Assembly: GCA_904398675.1 (NCBI GenBank)
Contig: CAJFPI010000059.1
Coordinates: 1-43,864 of the forward strand
Length of the DNA stretch: 43,864 bases
Direction of reading: 5' to 3'
From: an uncultured Oscillospiraceae bacterium
GTDB lineage: Bacteria > Bacillota > Clostridia > Oscillospirales > Oscillospiraceae
Shown here one piece after another: positions 14,770 to 23,529 of this stretch (position 1 is the first letter of the stretch; the number at the start of each line of letters is the position of its first letter). Made by a program: the position numbers and the translations under genes. The notes under the pieces were generated by a model. The model had not been told where the DNA came from and made no database searches. It worked only from the letters and a program-made list of their open reading frames with translations.

Positions 14770-15831
14770 TCGTGATTGCTTTATGCCTGCTGGCCGCAGT
14801 GTGTGTAATGGGCGCGGCGCTGCTCGTGGCCCGGCGGATCGTCCGGAAAAAACGGCAGGACTGGGGGGAGGCGGGGATCCAGACGGCGGCATTTATGACG
14901 CTGGGCGGGATACAGCAGTATATCCAAATCCGGGGGCGGGACAGGAGGAATCCCCTTCTTCTGGTGCTCCATGGGGGGGCCGGGCAATCCGCTGGGCGGC
15001 GTGTCCTATGCCTGGCAGGGCATGCTGGAGCAGGCGTATACAGTGGTGCACTGGGACCAGCGGGGCTGTGGGAATACCTGGTACAGAAACCGGAACGCTG
15101 CGCGGCCCGCGCTGGAGATCCTGCTGGCGGACCTGGATGAGCTGGTGGACCGGCTCTGCTCCCAATTCGACCAGAAACAGGTGATCTTGATGGGTCACTC
15201 CTGGGGGACATTTCTGGGCAGCCACTATGCTGCCAGACACCCGGAGAAGATCATCGCCTTTCTTTCCGTCAGCCAGATGCTGGATTTGAGGCAATCCGAG
15301 GAGGCCGCAACACGGGAGGCGGTCCGGCTGGCTGCCGGGGCGGGGCGGAAAGGGGACGCGGCGCACATGGAGACGCTGCTGGAGCAGGTGATGGCGCTGC
15401 GGACCATGGGACCAGATGAGGCCAGGGTGCTGCTGACGCTGCGGCAGGTCCGGGAGCGGTATCTGCCGCCGCAGTACGGGACCTCCCTCGTTTGGCTGCG
15501 CCTGCTCTCCCCTGATGTTACCTGGGCGGAATGGCGGTGGATGTTTCAGTTTCAAAAGCTGATCGACGCCAACCGCAGTCTCTATGAGGAGCTGCTTTCG
15601 CCGCAGGCGCCCTCTCTCCCGGAGCATTACGAGGTGCCGGTGATCATCGTGATGGGAGAGCGGGACTGGACCACGCCTGTCCCGCTGGCGGAGGCGTACT
15701 GCCACCGGATCACAGCGCCGGAAAAGCGGCTGATCACCATCGGCGGCGCGGGCCACCTGCCGTTTCTGGAGCAGCCGGAGGGGTTTTCTGCCGCGGTGGA
15801 GAAAGCCCTGCAGGAGCTGAAGACCAGCTGA
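14766..15831 (+). pseudogene. Alpha/beta hydrolase (prolyl aminopeptidase-like), frameshifted at a G7 run
   Basis: Two frames together make one protein of about 354 residues. The first opens with a membrane segment (about residues 2-24), then the family sequence LGGIQQYIQIRGRDRRNPLL and LVLHGG. It leaves frame at seven G residues (14973-14979). The other frame continues with PGNPLGGVSYAW, HWDQRGCGN, the nucleophile elbow GHSWG, the acid in GERDWTTP and the His in GAGHLPF. Six Gs would restore the HGGPGN oxyanion motif. The 3' frame alone (from 14971) has the triad but lacks the first strands. This could be a true mutation, a slippage or phase-variable site, or a sequencing error. The start overlaps the padR stop, so it is probably under PadR control. 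The reaction is unknown; related enzymes cut N-terminal proline or esters. Confidence 0.8.
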
Positions 15832-15988
15832 CGGCGCCCGCCGGCTGGAGAGAATTTCCGCGCCTCGCCGGAAAGCGACGGGAATCTGCCGGGCGCATCG
15901 GACAAAATGTAAACAAAGGATGAACCTTTCTCCGGTGCAGGAACTTTTCCCCTGGCGGAGCGTCTATCCAAACGAGGTGATGAAGAGG

Positions 15989-17200
15989 ATGAAAAGAGTA
16001 TTGCTGCTTTTGCTGGTGGTTGGGATCGCCTGCGGGCTGGCGGCCTGCCAGGGCAATCTGGTGCAGTCCCCTTATGCGGAGAGCGACTTTGACGCATCCG
16101 GGGCGGTCACGCTGACCACCGAGCGCTCCAGCTACGACATCAGCGTGGAGAGCTATACCTACTATATCACGAACAATACGGAGGAGCCCATCCAGTTTAC
16201 CCCGGACTATATGATTGAGTATCTGAGCGATGGCCAGTGGAGCACGCTGCCCCGTTCAGAGGAGTATCAGGAGGGCTCGGCCTCTCAAAATGTGACGACT
16301 GTGGCGCCGGGGGAGACCGGCAGCGGCAGTTTCAGTTTCTGGTCCTATGATTTCACGGTGACGGAGGGGACCTACCGGCTGATCAAGCCTGTGGGAGACC
16401 TTCTCTGTCAGGTGGAGTTTACCATCGGCCAGCAGAGAAACGGCGATGACGCCTATGGCTATACGCCGCTGGAGCAGCTGCCGGAGACGCTGGATCTGGA
16501 GAAGATGGACTGCGATCTGGTGATCGAAAATACCGGCACTCTGGCGGGCGGATCGGAGGAGCGGGTACTGTCCTTCCTGGAACAGGTGGCGGAGGGCGAA
16601 GGGGCGATGCTGCGGTTTGTGACGTTTACCCTGGATGGGGACCCCATTGTCCACGATGTGGTTTATGAGAACAACCATTTCCTCTACCGGCGGGATGCCA
16701 GCCGGGACCGCAGCAGCACCGAGGGGATCACCCAGCGGCGCTACAGCTACCTGATCACCGACGGCAGCACGATCTCCCTCAGCGACTACGCCTCTCCAGA
16801 GTATGCATCCGGGGAGCGGACGCTGGAGGCAGAGACGCTTACGCTGCTGGAGGAGGGCAGTTTCACCCGGTGGTCAGACCTGACGGCGGTGGTGGAGGAG
16901 ATGACGGCCAAGCGGCTGGAGACAGACGCCACCATGGCCCGCTACTGGTCAGAGGACGGCACCTATTGGGTGAATCTGACGGCGGAGCCCCTGGACTATA
17001 CTGTCACCTCCAAAACCTATGGCATGAGCCGCACGCTGACGGAGTTTCCGGAACAGACGGAGGGATTGGAGATCGTCTCCGCCCAGTGGCTCTCTGAGAC
17101 ACAGGTCCAGCTGAACTGCAGAGTATCCGGAGATGCAGAGCAGGTCTGGTACGCCGTGTTTGATGTGGAGGAGGAGACGGTGGTCTCTGCCGGCGTTTAA
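15989..17200 (+). CDS. Lipoprotein with Ig-like (Big_14-type) and DUF4362-like domains
   Basis: This 403-residue protein has a lipoprotein signal: MKRVLLLLLVVGIACGLAAC, with the lipid Cys at residue 20. Residues about 45-145 look like a bacterial Ig-like domain (SYTYYITNNTEEPIQFTPDY). Residues about 165-270 resemble DUF4362 (DCDLVIENTGTLAGG, MLRFVTFTLDGDPIVHDVVY). The rest, up to 403, is a beta-rich unknown domain. The protein should be anchored outside the membrane; no catalytic motif is visible. I chose ATG 15989 because GAGGTGA is 8 nt upstream; ATG 15980 would touch that site, and 15920 would bury the signal peptide. It ends at a terminator convergent with the dihydropyrimidinase. Confidence 0.8.
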   Translation: MKRVLLLLLVVGIACGLAACQGNLVQSPYAESDFDASGAVTLTTERSSYDISVESYTYYITNNTEEPIQFTPDYMIEYLSDGQWSTLPRSEEYQEGSASQNVTTVAPGETGSGSFSFWSYDFTVTEGTYRLIKPVGDLLCQVEFTIGQQRNGDDAYGYTPLEQLPETLDLEKMDCDLVIENTGTLAGGSEERVLSFLEQVAEGEGAMLRFVTFTLDGDPIVHDVVYENNHFLYRRDASRDRSSTEGITQRRYSYLITDGSTISLSDYASPEYASGERTLEAETLTLLEEGSFTRWSDLTAVVEEMTAKRLETDATMARYWSEDGTYWVNLTAEPLDYTVTSKTYGMSRTLTEFPEQTEGLEIVSAQWLSETQVQLNCRVSGDAEQVWYAVFDVEEETVVSAGV

Positions 17201-17260
17201 AGCTCTTAAAGGATGAGCCTGTTCAGCCGACGGCTGATGCAAGCAGCCATTGAAAGCAAA

Positions 17261-17293
17261 AAAATCCAGGCGAAACCGTTTCGCCTGGATTTT
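17261..17293. terminator. Bidirectional terminator
   Basis: A perfect 15-bp stem (17261-17275 with 17279-17293, loop CCG) is flanked by A and T runs on the two sides. It serves the plus-strand lipoprotein and the minus-strand dihydropyrimidinase. Confidence 0.88.
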
Positions 17294-17311
17294 TTATAAA
17301 GGGGGAACTTC

Positions 17312-18685
17312 TTAGAGTGTACAGGGACCGCGGCGGATAAAGGCCCCGCTGCAGCCCTCCTGCACCGCGCCGTTTTCCACCGCCAGCTGACCGCGGAGGT
17401 AGACCTGGGCGATGCTGCCCTTGGTCTGATACCCCTCGTAGGGGTTGTAGTCCACATTCTGCAGCTGGTCGGCTGCGGTGATCACACTGTCCTTGTCCGG
17501 ATCGTAGACCACGATATCTGCATCGCTGCCCGGGGCGATCACGCCCTTGCGGGGCCAGCAGCCGTACAGCTTGGCGGGATTCTCGCTGAGCACGCGGCAC
17601 ATGTCCTCCAGCGTGATCCGCCCCGCGGCCACGCCGGCGGTGTAGAGGAGGACGCCCCGGCTCTCCACGCCGGGCATGCCTCCGGGAATCTTGGTGAAAT
17701 CCGACTGCCCCATCCGCTTTTGCTCCAGGGTGAAGGAGCAGTGGTCTGTGGCGACGGTCTGGATCTCCCCGCTGGCCAGAGCCAGCCACAGCGCCTCCTG
17801 GTCGGCCACGGTGCGCAGAGGAGGCGAGCAGATATATTTTGCAGCCTCAATAAACTCCGGCGCGTCATAGACACTGTCGTCCAGCAGCAGGTAGTGGGGG
17901 CAGGTCTCCACATACACTGTCTGCCCCCGGGCCCGGGCGGCGCGGACCTCGTCCAGGGCCTCCTTGGTGGAGAGGTGGACGATGATCACCGGTGTGTCCA
18001 CTACCTCGGCCATCCGCAGCACATGGCTCACCGCCTCTGCCTCCAGCTGGTTGGGACGGGTGCGGGGATGGGACGCAGGACTCATTTTTCCGGCAGCCTT
18101 GGCCTCCTCGATGAGAGCGCTGATAACGCCGCAGTTTTCACAGTGGATGCCGGTGAGGCCCCCCACCTCCTTCATCCGCTGCAGGGCGAAGAACATCTCC
18201 TTTTCCGGCAGCATCATGGCCGGGTAGATGGTGTACATCTTGAAGGTGGGGATCCCCTCCTCCACCATCTCCCCGATTTCCCGGGAAATGCCCTCGTTCC
18301 AGTCGTCTACCGTCATATGGAAGGAGTAGTCGCAGACGCACTTCCCGTCCGCCTTCTCGTGCCAGCGGCGCAGCCCGTCGTGAAGGGTGTCCCCTTTATC
18401 AGGGGCGGAGAAGTCCACCACCATGGTGGTGCCGCCCCGGAGGGCGGCCCGGCTGCCGGTGGCGAAATCGTCGGCAGTAATGGTGTTGGCCACCTCCAGG
18501 TCGAAGTGGGTGTGGCCGTCGATAAATCCGGGGAAGAGGAGCTTTCCGGTGCAGTCCACCACCTTGTCGGCGGCAGCGTCCAGATCAGCTCCCACGGCGG
18601 CGATGGTCTCGCCGTCCACAAGGACGTCGGCGGCGGCTGTCCCCTGGCCGGAGACAACGGTGCCGCCCTTGAGCAGAATTTTCAT
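17312..18685 (-). CDS. hydA: Dihydropyrimidinase / D-hydantoinase
   Basis: This 457-residue amidohydrolase has the full binuclear metal site: His58 and His60 in GFIDGHTHFD, Lys149 (the carbamylated Lys, in FKMYTIYPA), His181 in GIHCENCG, His237 in VHLSTKEA and Asp314 in ATDHCSF. These and the length fit the hydantoinase/dihydropyrimidinase family, which opens cyclic ureides such as dihydrouracil or hydantoins to N-carbamoyl amino acids in the cytoplasm. Allantoinase or phenylhydantoinase activity cannot be excluded. No dihydropyrimidine dehydrogenase or ureidopropionase gene is adjacent, so the pathway must be completed elsewhere or the substrate is imported. AGGAGGTCCTCT precedes the ATG at 18685. 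It is monocistronic with its own promoter. Confidence 0.9.
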   Translation of the reverse strand: MKILLKGGTVVSGQGTAAADVLVDGETIAAVGADLDAAADKVVDCTGKLLFPGFIDGHTHFDLEVANTITADDFATGSRAALRGGTTMVVDFSAPDKGDTLHDGLRRWHEKADGKCVCDYSFHMTVDDWNEGISREIGEMVEEGIPTFKMYTIYPAMMLPEKEMFFALQRMKEVGGLTGIHCENCGVISALIEEAKAAGKMSPASHPRTRPNQLEAEAVSHVLRMAEVVDTPVIIVHLSTKEALDEVRAARARGQTVYVETCPHYLLLDDSVYDAPEFIEAAKYICSPPLRTVADQEALWLALASGEIQTVATDHCSFTLEQKRMGQSDFTKIPGGMPGVESRGVLLYTAGVAAGRITLEDMCRVLSENPAKLYGCWPRKGVIAPGSDADIVVYDPDKDSVITAADQLQNVDYNPYEGYQTKGSIAQVYLRGQLAVENGAVQEGCSGAFIRRGPCTL

Positions 18686-18765
18686 AGAGGACCTCCTGAC
18701 AAAATGAAGTTGCAACACGCCGCGCCGCCTGAGCGACACGGCGGGGATTGGTTGCTGTTGCCATC

Positions 18766-18795
18766 AGTATAGCACAGGAGGAAGAACATTGACAA
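18766..18795 (-). promoter_or_regulatory. Predicted promoter of the dihydropyrimidinase gene
   Basis: On the minus strand: -35 TTGTCA (18795-18790), 18-nt spacer ending in TGC, -10 TATACT (18771-18766). It has an extended -10 and a leader of about 75 nt. Confidence 0.6.
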
Positions 18796-18844
18796 GGTCT
18801 CATTCAGGAAAACAAGCGGCGGGAAAGAAAATAGAGAATGGATA

Positions 18845-18873
18845 TGGCAAAGCCGTCGGAACTGTGGTATAAT
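18845..18873 (+). promoter_or_regulatory. Predicted promoter of the SLH protein gene
   Basis: -10 TATAAT (18868-18873) is preceded by TGG. The -35 at 18845-18850 (TGGCAA) is poor, so it depends on the extended -10. The CTGTGGTAT context is shared with the promoters at 13511 and 40769. Confidence 0.55.
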
Positions 18874-18957
18874 AAAAACCAATAAAACAAAATGTCAGCC
18901 AGCCCTCATACAACTGCGCGGAGGGCGGCTGGCAGACAGCGCAGGGAGGGCTGATCG

Positions 18958-20268
18958 ATGGAGAAGAAAAAACGGGGGCTGTCGCTGTTGGCGGCCCTGA
19001 TGGCGCTGTGCACCATGCTGACGTCTCCTGTATGGGGAGCGGAGAGCACGGAGGAGGGCGCAGCAGAGGATGCGGCCTATTATGCAGCATATTTTGCCAT
19101 GACGGAGGCCAACCTCACCGCGGGAAGTGACCAGGCGGAGACCAATCTTGGCGATTTGGTGGCGGATGCCATGCGCTGGAAGGCGGAGAAGGCCGGCGAG
19201 AAGGCGGACGCGGCGCTGATTGCGGCGGCATCCCTGGATTCCGCCGCCGCCATCTCTGCCGGGGATGTGGCCAGAGGAACGATCCGGGACCTTCTGCCTG
19301 GGGAGGATACGCTGTGTGTCATCCGCGTTACCGGCGAGCAGCTGCTGGAGGCGCTGGAGGCGGCGACGCGGGAGAGCCCCGCCGCCTCTGAAACCTTCCC
19401 CCAGGTGTCCGGCCTGACGTTTACGGTTAATGGTCTGGTCTCCTATCTGGAGGGGGAGTCCTATTCGGACACAGCGTATTTTGCACCTGCCCAGCCGGGC
19501 AGACGCATTACTGTCTCCACTGTGGGGGAGAGGGAGTTCCGCTCTGCCGCCACCTATACGATCGCCACGACCGGCAGCATTGCCGCCGGTGGGACGGCCT
19601 ACGGTGCATTTGCCGGCGCGGTGGTGGTCTATGACGAGGGGGAGACGCTGGAGTCGGTGGTGATGGAATATATTGCCGAGGCGCTCAGCGGCGTTATTTC
19701 TGCGGAGCAGTATGGTTCAGCCCAGGAGCGGATCCGCGTGATCGGCTACCAGGATGTCAGCGCAGACAGCTGGTATGCCCCGGGGATCAACTTTGTTACC
19801 ACCCGCAGCCTGATGCAGGGCAGCGGCGGCTATTTCTACCCGGACCGGGAGATGAGCCGGGCCATGGTGGCCTCCGCCCTCTACCGGATGGCCGGGTCCC
19901 CGGCGGTGGTGGGGCACAGCCCCTTCCTGGATGTGGCGGAGGATGCATGGTATGCCGATGCGGTGATGTGGGCTGCAGAGCGCGGGCTGATCAACGGGAC
20001 GGGAGATGGGTATTTCCAGCCTGACGGCAGCATTACCCGGGAGCAGCTGGCTGCGATTTTGTTCCGCTATGCGGAAATGGCTATCCCCACCGGGAGCCTC
20101 GATCGCTATACCGACAGCGATTCCGTCAGCGCCTATGCCCGTGAGGCCATGCGCTGGGCTGTGGGGGCGGGACTCATCGGCGGCGCTACCGAGACGACTT
20201 TGAATCCCCAGGGTACTGCCACCCGGGCCCAGACTGCAACGATTTTGATGCGGTACGCAATGTCGTAA
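18958..20268 (+). CDS. Secreted SLH-domain protein with a degenerate 5'-nucleotidase C-terminal domain
   Basis: This 436-residue protein has a signal peptide (residues 1-27, MEKKKRGLSLLAALMALCTM, cleavage near VWGAE). Residues about 45-235 resemble the substrate-binding C-terminal domain of 5'-nucleotidases: ETNLGDLVADAMR, GDVARGTIRDLLPGED, VTGEQLLEALEAATR. The metallophosphatase domain that normally precedes it is absent, and the conserved NGGGIR loop is replaced by AAASLDSAA, so nucleotidase activity is unlikely. Three SLH repeats follow (about 262-310, 322-370 and 382-435), each with a Y-F-x-P-D/N-x-x-x-x-R-x-x pattern. SLH domains hold proteins on pyruvylated wall polymer. A surface-binding role is likely; the ligand is unknown. 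It has its own promoter. Confidence 0.82.
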   Translation: MEKKKRGLSLLAALMALCTMLTSPVWGAESTEEGAAEDAAYYAAYFAMTEANLTAGSDQAETNLGDLVADAMRWKAEKAGEKADAALIAAASLDSAAAISAGDVARGTIRDLLPGEDTLCVIRVTGEQLLEALEAATRESPAASETFPQVSGLTFTVNGLVSYLEGESYSDTAYFAPAQPGRRITVSTVGEREFRSAATYTIATTGSIAAGGTAYGAFAGAVVVYDEGETLESVVMEYIAEALSGVISAEQYGSAQERIRVIGYQDVSADSWYAPGINFVTTRSLMQGSGGYFYPDREMSRAMVASALYRMAGSPAVVGHSPFLDVAEDAWYADAVMWAAERGLINGTGDGYFQPDGSITREQLAAILFRYAEMAIPTGSLDRYTDSDSVSAYAREAMRWAVGAGLIGGATETTLNPQGTATRAQTATILMRYAMS

Positions 20269-20309
20269 TGAGCCGGCGTGATGCTTGGAAGAGGTCGGAG
20301 GACGGGGAT

Positions 20310-20801
20310 ATGGATGTGAAACAGGAGATGTCCACCACGGAAGATGTGGTGATTCTGCCCGGCGCCCGGGTGAACGGCGACGTAACGCTCGGGCGGGGCA
20401 GCTCCGTGTGGTACAATGCAGTGATCCGGGGCGATGCCGCGCCCATCCGTATCGGGGAAAACACCAATATCCAGGACAATGCGGTGCTGCACACCAGCGC
20501 AGGAATGCCTCTTTCGCTTGGAAACGGCGTGAGCGTGGGCCATGGCGCGATTCTCCACGGCTGCACGGTGGAGGACAATGTCCTGGTGGGCATGGGCGCC
20601 ATTGTGCTGGACGGGGCGGTCATCGGACGGGACAGCCTGGTGGGCGCCGGAGCGCTGGTGACAAAGAATACAGTGATTCCCGCCGGCTCCATGGTGCTCG
20701 GCAGCCCTGCCAAGGTGCGGCGGGTACTGTCGGAGGAGGAGAAAGCGGGGATCGCACAGAACGCTGCGGTTTATGTGGCGCTGCGGGAGAAGTACCGCTG
20801 A
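20310..20801 (+). CDS. Gamma-carbonic-anhydrase-family protein
   Basis: This 163-residue protein is a left-handed beta-helix of hexapeptide repeats (GARVNG, GRGSSVWYNAVIRGD, GENTNIQDNAVLH, GHGAILHGC, GMGAIVLDGAVIG). The three zinc/iron ligands are present: His61, His78 and His83, one shared between subunits of the trimer. RGD at 40-42 and NIQDN near 53-57 match the Arg and Gln of the active site. Members hydrate CO2 or serve as acyl-carrier-like scaffolds (PaaY, YrdA), so activity is not certain. The ATG at 20310 is chosen because GGAGG is 8 nt upstream; the ATG at 20268, which overlaps the SLH stop, has no site. Confidence 0.88.
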   Translation: MDVKQEMSTTEDVVILPGARVNGDVTLGRGSSVWYNAVIRGDAAPIRIGENTNIQDNAVLHTSAGMPLSLGNGVSVGHGAILHGCTVEDNVLVGMGAIVLDGAVIGRDSLVGAGALVTKNTVIPAGSMVLGSPAKVRRVLSEEEKAGIAQNAAVYVALREKYR

Positions 20802-20835
20802 GAGGCTTTCCCGGGCGCAGTCCTGCGGCGGGCTT

Positions 20836-21363
20836 TCAGCAAATGGAGATCTGACAGGCGGCCATGGCCTCCAGCGCATTCTGATGGCGCTGAGGTGTCA
20901 CGCCCGCGCAGCAGTCCGCCGCAACGGCAATGGGTACCTCCGGAAGCGCCGCTTTTAAAAGCAGGGCGTTGGAGATGACACAGATATCTGTACAGACGCC
21001 CATGAGGAGGACCTCGTCAATGGGGGTTTCCTGGTGGACCTTCTGCAGAAATGATGCCAGCTCCAGGCTGCCGAAGGAGGGCTTGTCGAAAATAGGGGAG
21101 CTGTGGGTTTCGGCGTAGGAGCCCAGCTGGGGCGCCAGCTGCCAGCCGTCTGTCTCCCGGATGCAGTGGACCACCGGCAGGTTCTTCCCCTCCTGGGTAT
21201 GGAGATAATCTGCGCCGTGGGAGTCCCGGGTGAAAAGCACGGTCCCTTGGAAAGAGGCAACCCTTTCCGCCACGATGGGAAGGATTTTTACAGCCTCCGC
21301 CGTTCCAAGCGCCCCATCAATAAAGTCCTTTTGCATATCCACAACGATCAAATAGCGGTTCAT
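20836..21363 (-). CDS. Isochorismatase-family cysteine hydrolase (nicotinamidase-like)
   Basis: This 175-residue protein has the catalytic triad of the family: Asp9 in LIVVDMQKDF, Lys94 in FDKPSFGS and Cys128 in GVCTDICV. The size and the TRDSHGADY segment (with the His of the nicotinamidase metal site) point to a nicotinamidase-like amidase that makes nicotinate and ammonia, but substrates vary in this family. The later AADCCAGVTPQRH is typical for it. AGGAGGTACGCT precedes the ATG. It is monocistronic with a good promoter. It converges on the gamma-carbonic-anhydrase gene with only 34 nt between. Confidence 0.88.
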   Translation of the reverse strand: MNRYLIVVDMQKDFIDGALGTAEAVKILPIVAERVASFQGTVLFTRDSHGADYLHTQEGKNLPVVHCIRETDGWQLAPQLGSYAETHSSPIFDKPSFGSLELASFLQKVHQETPIDEVLLMGVCTDICVISNALLLKAALPEVPIAVAADCCAGVTPQRHQNALEAMAACQISIC

Positions 21364-21405
21364 AGCGTACCTCCTGAAGAGTGTTTACCGACTGGCCTTA
21401 CCCCC

Positions 21406-21434
21406 AGTGTATCCCATTTTACGCTATCTGGCAA
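21406..21434 (-). promoter_or_regulatory. Predicted promoter of the isochorismatase-family gene
   Basis: On the minus strand: -35 TTGCCA (21434-21429), 17-nt spacer, -10 TACACT (21411-21406), about 43 nt before the start codon. Confidence 0.55.
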
Positions 21435-21513
21435 GCAGGGAAAACAGCATACAGCTGCGGCTGCCGCCCTGCCGGGCGTCAGCAGGCAGCAAGAAAGGGA
21501 AAGCAGCAGGGAA

Positions 21514-21951
21514 ATGAATATTGCGAAGATGATGACGCCGAAGGCGTGCACAGTTTTTTTACATACGGACAATACGGTGCGGCAGGGGCTGGAGCTGCTG
21601 CGGCACCATGGATATACGGCAATCCCCGTTCTCAACGACAAGGAGGAGTATCTCGGCACCATTACGGAGGGGGATTTTCTCCACCATATTCTGGCGGTGA
21701 ACACAACTGATCTGAAGGCCCATGAAAAATATCGGATCGCCAGCCTTCTCCGGCCGGACTTCTGCCCGCCGCTGGGAATCGGAGCCAGCGCGGCGCAGGT
21801 GGTTGAGGCGGTGATGCAGCAGAACTTTGTCCCCATTGTGGACGACAGAAACTGTTTCTGCGGCATTGTGACCCGCCGGGCAGTTATCGCCTGGCTGGCG
21901 GAGCGGGCCGGTCAGGCGGAGTTGCAGCGGGCCTCTTCCGTCAGCAAATAA
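21514..21951 (+). CDS. CBS-domain protein
   Basis: This 145-residue protein is a pair of CBS motifs with no other domain. CBS1 (about 1-65) opens MNIAKMMTPKACTVFLHTDN and ends with EEYLGTITEGDFL; CBS2 (about 72-135) ends with CFCGIVTRRAVIAWL. CBS pairs bind adenine nucleotides such as AMP, ATP or c-di-AMP and act as sensors; stand-alone ones can regulate a partner enzyme. The ATG at 21514 has only a weak site (GCAGG) and no obvious promoter was found, so the start is moderately certain; the frame is open further upstream but without CBS similarity. It converges on the liv operon across a terminator. Confidence 0.82.
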   Translation: MNIAKMMTPKACTVFLHTDNTVRQGLELLRHHGYTAIPVLNDKEEYLGTITEGDFLHHILAVNTTDLKAHEKYRIASLLRPDFCPPLGIGASAAQVVEAVMQQNFVPIVDDRNCFCGIVTRRAVIAWLAERAGQAELQRASSVSK

Positions 21952-22002
21952 GAACAGAGCCACGCGCCTTTTTTGGACTATTTATGAGGCGCGGCAGACA
22001 GA

Positions 22003-22035
22003 AAACGGGGACGCATCCAGGATGCGTCCCCGTTT
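22003..22035. terminator. Terminator between the CBS gene and livF
   Basis: AAACGGGGACGCATCC and GGATGCGTCCCCGTTT are exact reverse complements one base apart (16 bp each, inner pairs opening to form the loop). A TTTTC run on the minus side and GTTTG on the plus side suggest it serves both converging genes, better for the minus livJHMGF transcript. Confidence 0.75.
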
Positions 22036-22052
22036 GCACATCTGCGGGCCGA

Positions 22053-22751
22053 TTAGGTGCCGAGATAAGCTTTTTTGACGGCTTCGTTGTTTAAAAGCTC
22101 CTTGCCCGGTCCCGTCAGCGTGATGGCGCCGGTCTCAATGACATATCCGGTGTCGGCGGTCTGCAGGGCCAGGTTGGCGTTCTGCTCCACCAGAAGAATG
22201 GTGACGCCGGCCTCGTTGATCTTGCGGATGATGGAGAAGATGTCAGCCACCACCAGCGGGGCAAGCCCCAGAGACGGCTCGTCCATCATCAGCAGTTTCG
22301 GACGGCTCATCAGCGCCCGGGCCACGCACAGCATCTGCTGTTCGCCGCCGGAGAGCGTGCCGGCCATCTGCCAGCTGCGCTCCTCCAGCCGGGGGAAAAG
22401 GGAGTAGACCCACTCGATGTCCTTTTTCAGGTCATCCTTGCGGAGATAGGCACCCACCTTGATGTTTTCCAGCACCGTCAGGTTGGGAAAAATCCGCCGC
22501 CCCTCCGGCGTCATGGTGATGCCCATGCCCACAATGCTCTCCGTGCTTTTGCCCACAATATCCTCATCCTGAAAGAGGATTTTTCCGGATGTCGGCTTGA
22601 CAAGGCCGGTAATGGAGCGCAGCGTGGTGCTCTTTCCGGCGCCGTTGGAGCCGATCAGCGTAACGATGCTCTTGTCTGGCACCTCAAAGGAGATGCCGCG
22701 GACGGCCTGAATGCCCCCATAGTGTACAACCAGATCTTCAACCTTCAGCAT
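22053..22751 (-). CDS. livF: ABC transporter ATP-binding protein LivF
   Basis: This 232-residue ATPase has Walker A GSNGAGKST, signature LSGGEQQM and Walker B LLMMDEPSLGLAP, then the switch His region in VEQNANLAL. SLGLAPL and the short length are typical of LivF, one of the two ATPases of branched-chain-type amino acid importers. It energises transport with LivG beneath the LivHM channel. The ATG at 22751 fits the family start MLKVEDLVVHYGG; the ribosome site GGGGGTGG is modest. It overlaps livG by 14 nt and is the last gene of livJHMGF. Confidence 0.93.
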   Translation of the reverse strand: MLKVEDLVVHYGGIQAVRGISFEVPDKSIVTLIGSNGAGKSTTLRSITGLVKPTSGKILFQDEDIVGKSTESIVGMGITMTPEGRRIFPNLTVLENIKVGAYLRKDDLKKDIEWVYSLFPRLEERSWQMAGTLSGGEQQMLCVARALMSRPKLLMMDEPSLGLAPLVVADIFSIIRKINEAGVTILLVEQNANLALQTADTGYVIETGAITLTGPGKELLNNEAVKKAYLGT

Positions 22752-23529
22752 CTTCAGCCACCCCCAAGTATGCGTCAATGACGCGCTCGTTATTTTTGAT
22801 CTCATCCGGTGTGCCGTGGGCAATGGTTTTGCCGAAGTCCAGCACATAGATCCGGTGCGAGATATCCATGACGATCTGCATATGGTGCTCGATCATCAGA
22901 ATCGTCAGGCCGAACTGCTCATGGATTTGAGAGACGAAGGTTGTCAGCTCCTGGGTCTCCTGCGGATTCATGCCGGCCGCCGGCTCATCCAGCAGCAGCA
23001 GGCGGGGATCCGTGGCCAGGGCCCGGGCAATCTCCAGGCGGCGCTGCTGGCCATAGGGAAGACTGGTGGCCATGCTGTCGGCCTGATCGGCAAGGCCCAC
23101 GATCTCCAGCAGCTCCATAGCACGCTTGCGGAAGGCGCGCTCCTCCTTTTTATACTGGGGCAGCCCCAGCATGGCAGTGGCAAAGTTGCTTTTGACATGG
23201 AGATGCTGGGCAGTCAGGACATTTTCAAGCGCTGTCAGCTCGCTGAACAGCCGGATGTTCTGGAAGGTGCGGGCCACGCCCCGCTTGGCAATGAGATCGG
23301 GGCGAACGCCGGTAATATCCTCCAGGTTTCCGTCCTTTTTTGCCAGCATGATCTGCCCCTCCGTGGGAGCATACACACCGGTCATCATGTTAAAGGTGGT
23401 GGTTTTTCCGGCGCCGTTGGGGCCGATAATGGCCACAATTTCGCCCTGATCCACATAGAGGTTCAGGTCCTCCACAGCCGTGACGCCGCCGAAACGCATG
23501 GTGGTATGTTTGGTTTCCAGGATTCTCAC
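22738..23529 (-). CDS. livG: ABC transporter ATP-binding protein LivG
   Basis: This 263-residue ATPase opens MRILETKHTTMRFGGVTAVE and has Walker A GPNGAGKTT, signature YGQQRRLEIARAL (where LivG proteins have LSYGQQR) and Walker B LLLLDEPAAGMNP. AAGMNPQE is a LivG mark that separates it from LivF. It overlaps livM by 4 nt at its start and livF at its end, so the operon is tightly coupled. Length is normal for the family. The C-terminal extension TPDEIKNNERVIDAYLG is typical. Confidence 0.94.
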   Translation of the reverse strand: MRILETKHTTMRFGGVTAVEDLNLYVDQGEIVAIIGPNGAGKTTTFNMMTGVYAPTEGQIMLAKKDGNLEDITGVRPDLIAKRGVARTFQNIRLFSELTALENVLTAQHLHVKSNFATAMLGLPQYKKEERAFRKRAMELLEIVGLADQADSMATSLPYGQQRRLEIARALATDPRLLLLDEPAAGMNPQETQELTTFVSQIHEQFGLTILMIEHHMQIVMDISHRIYVLDFGKTIAHGTPDEIKNNERVIDAYLGVAEDAEG

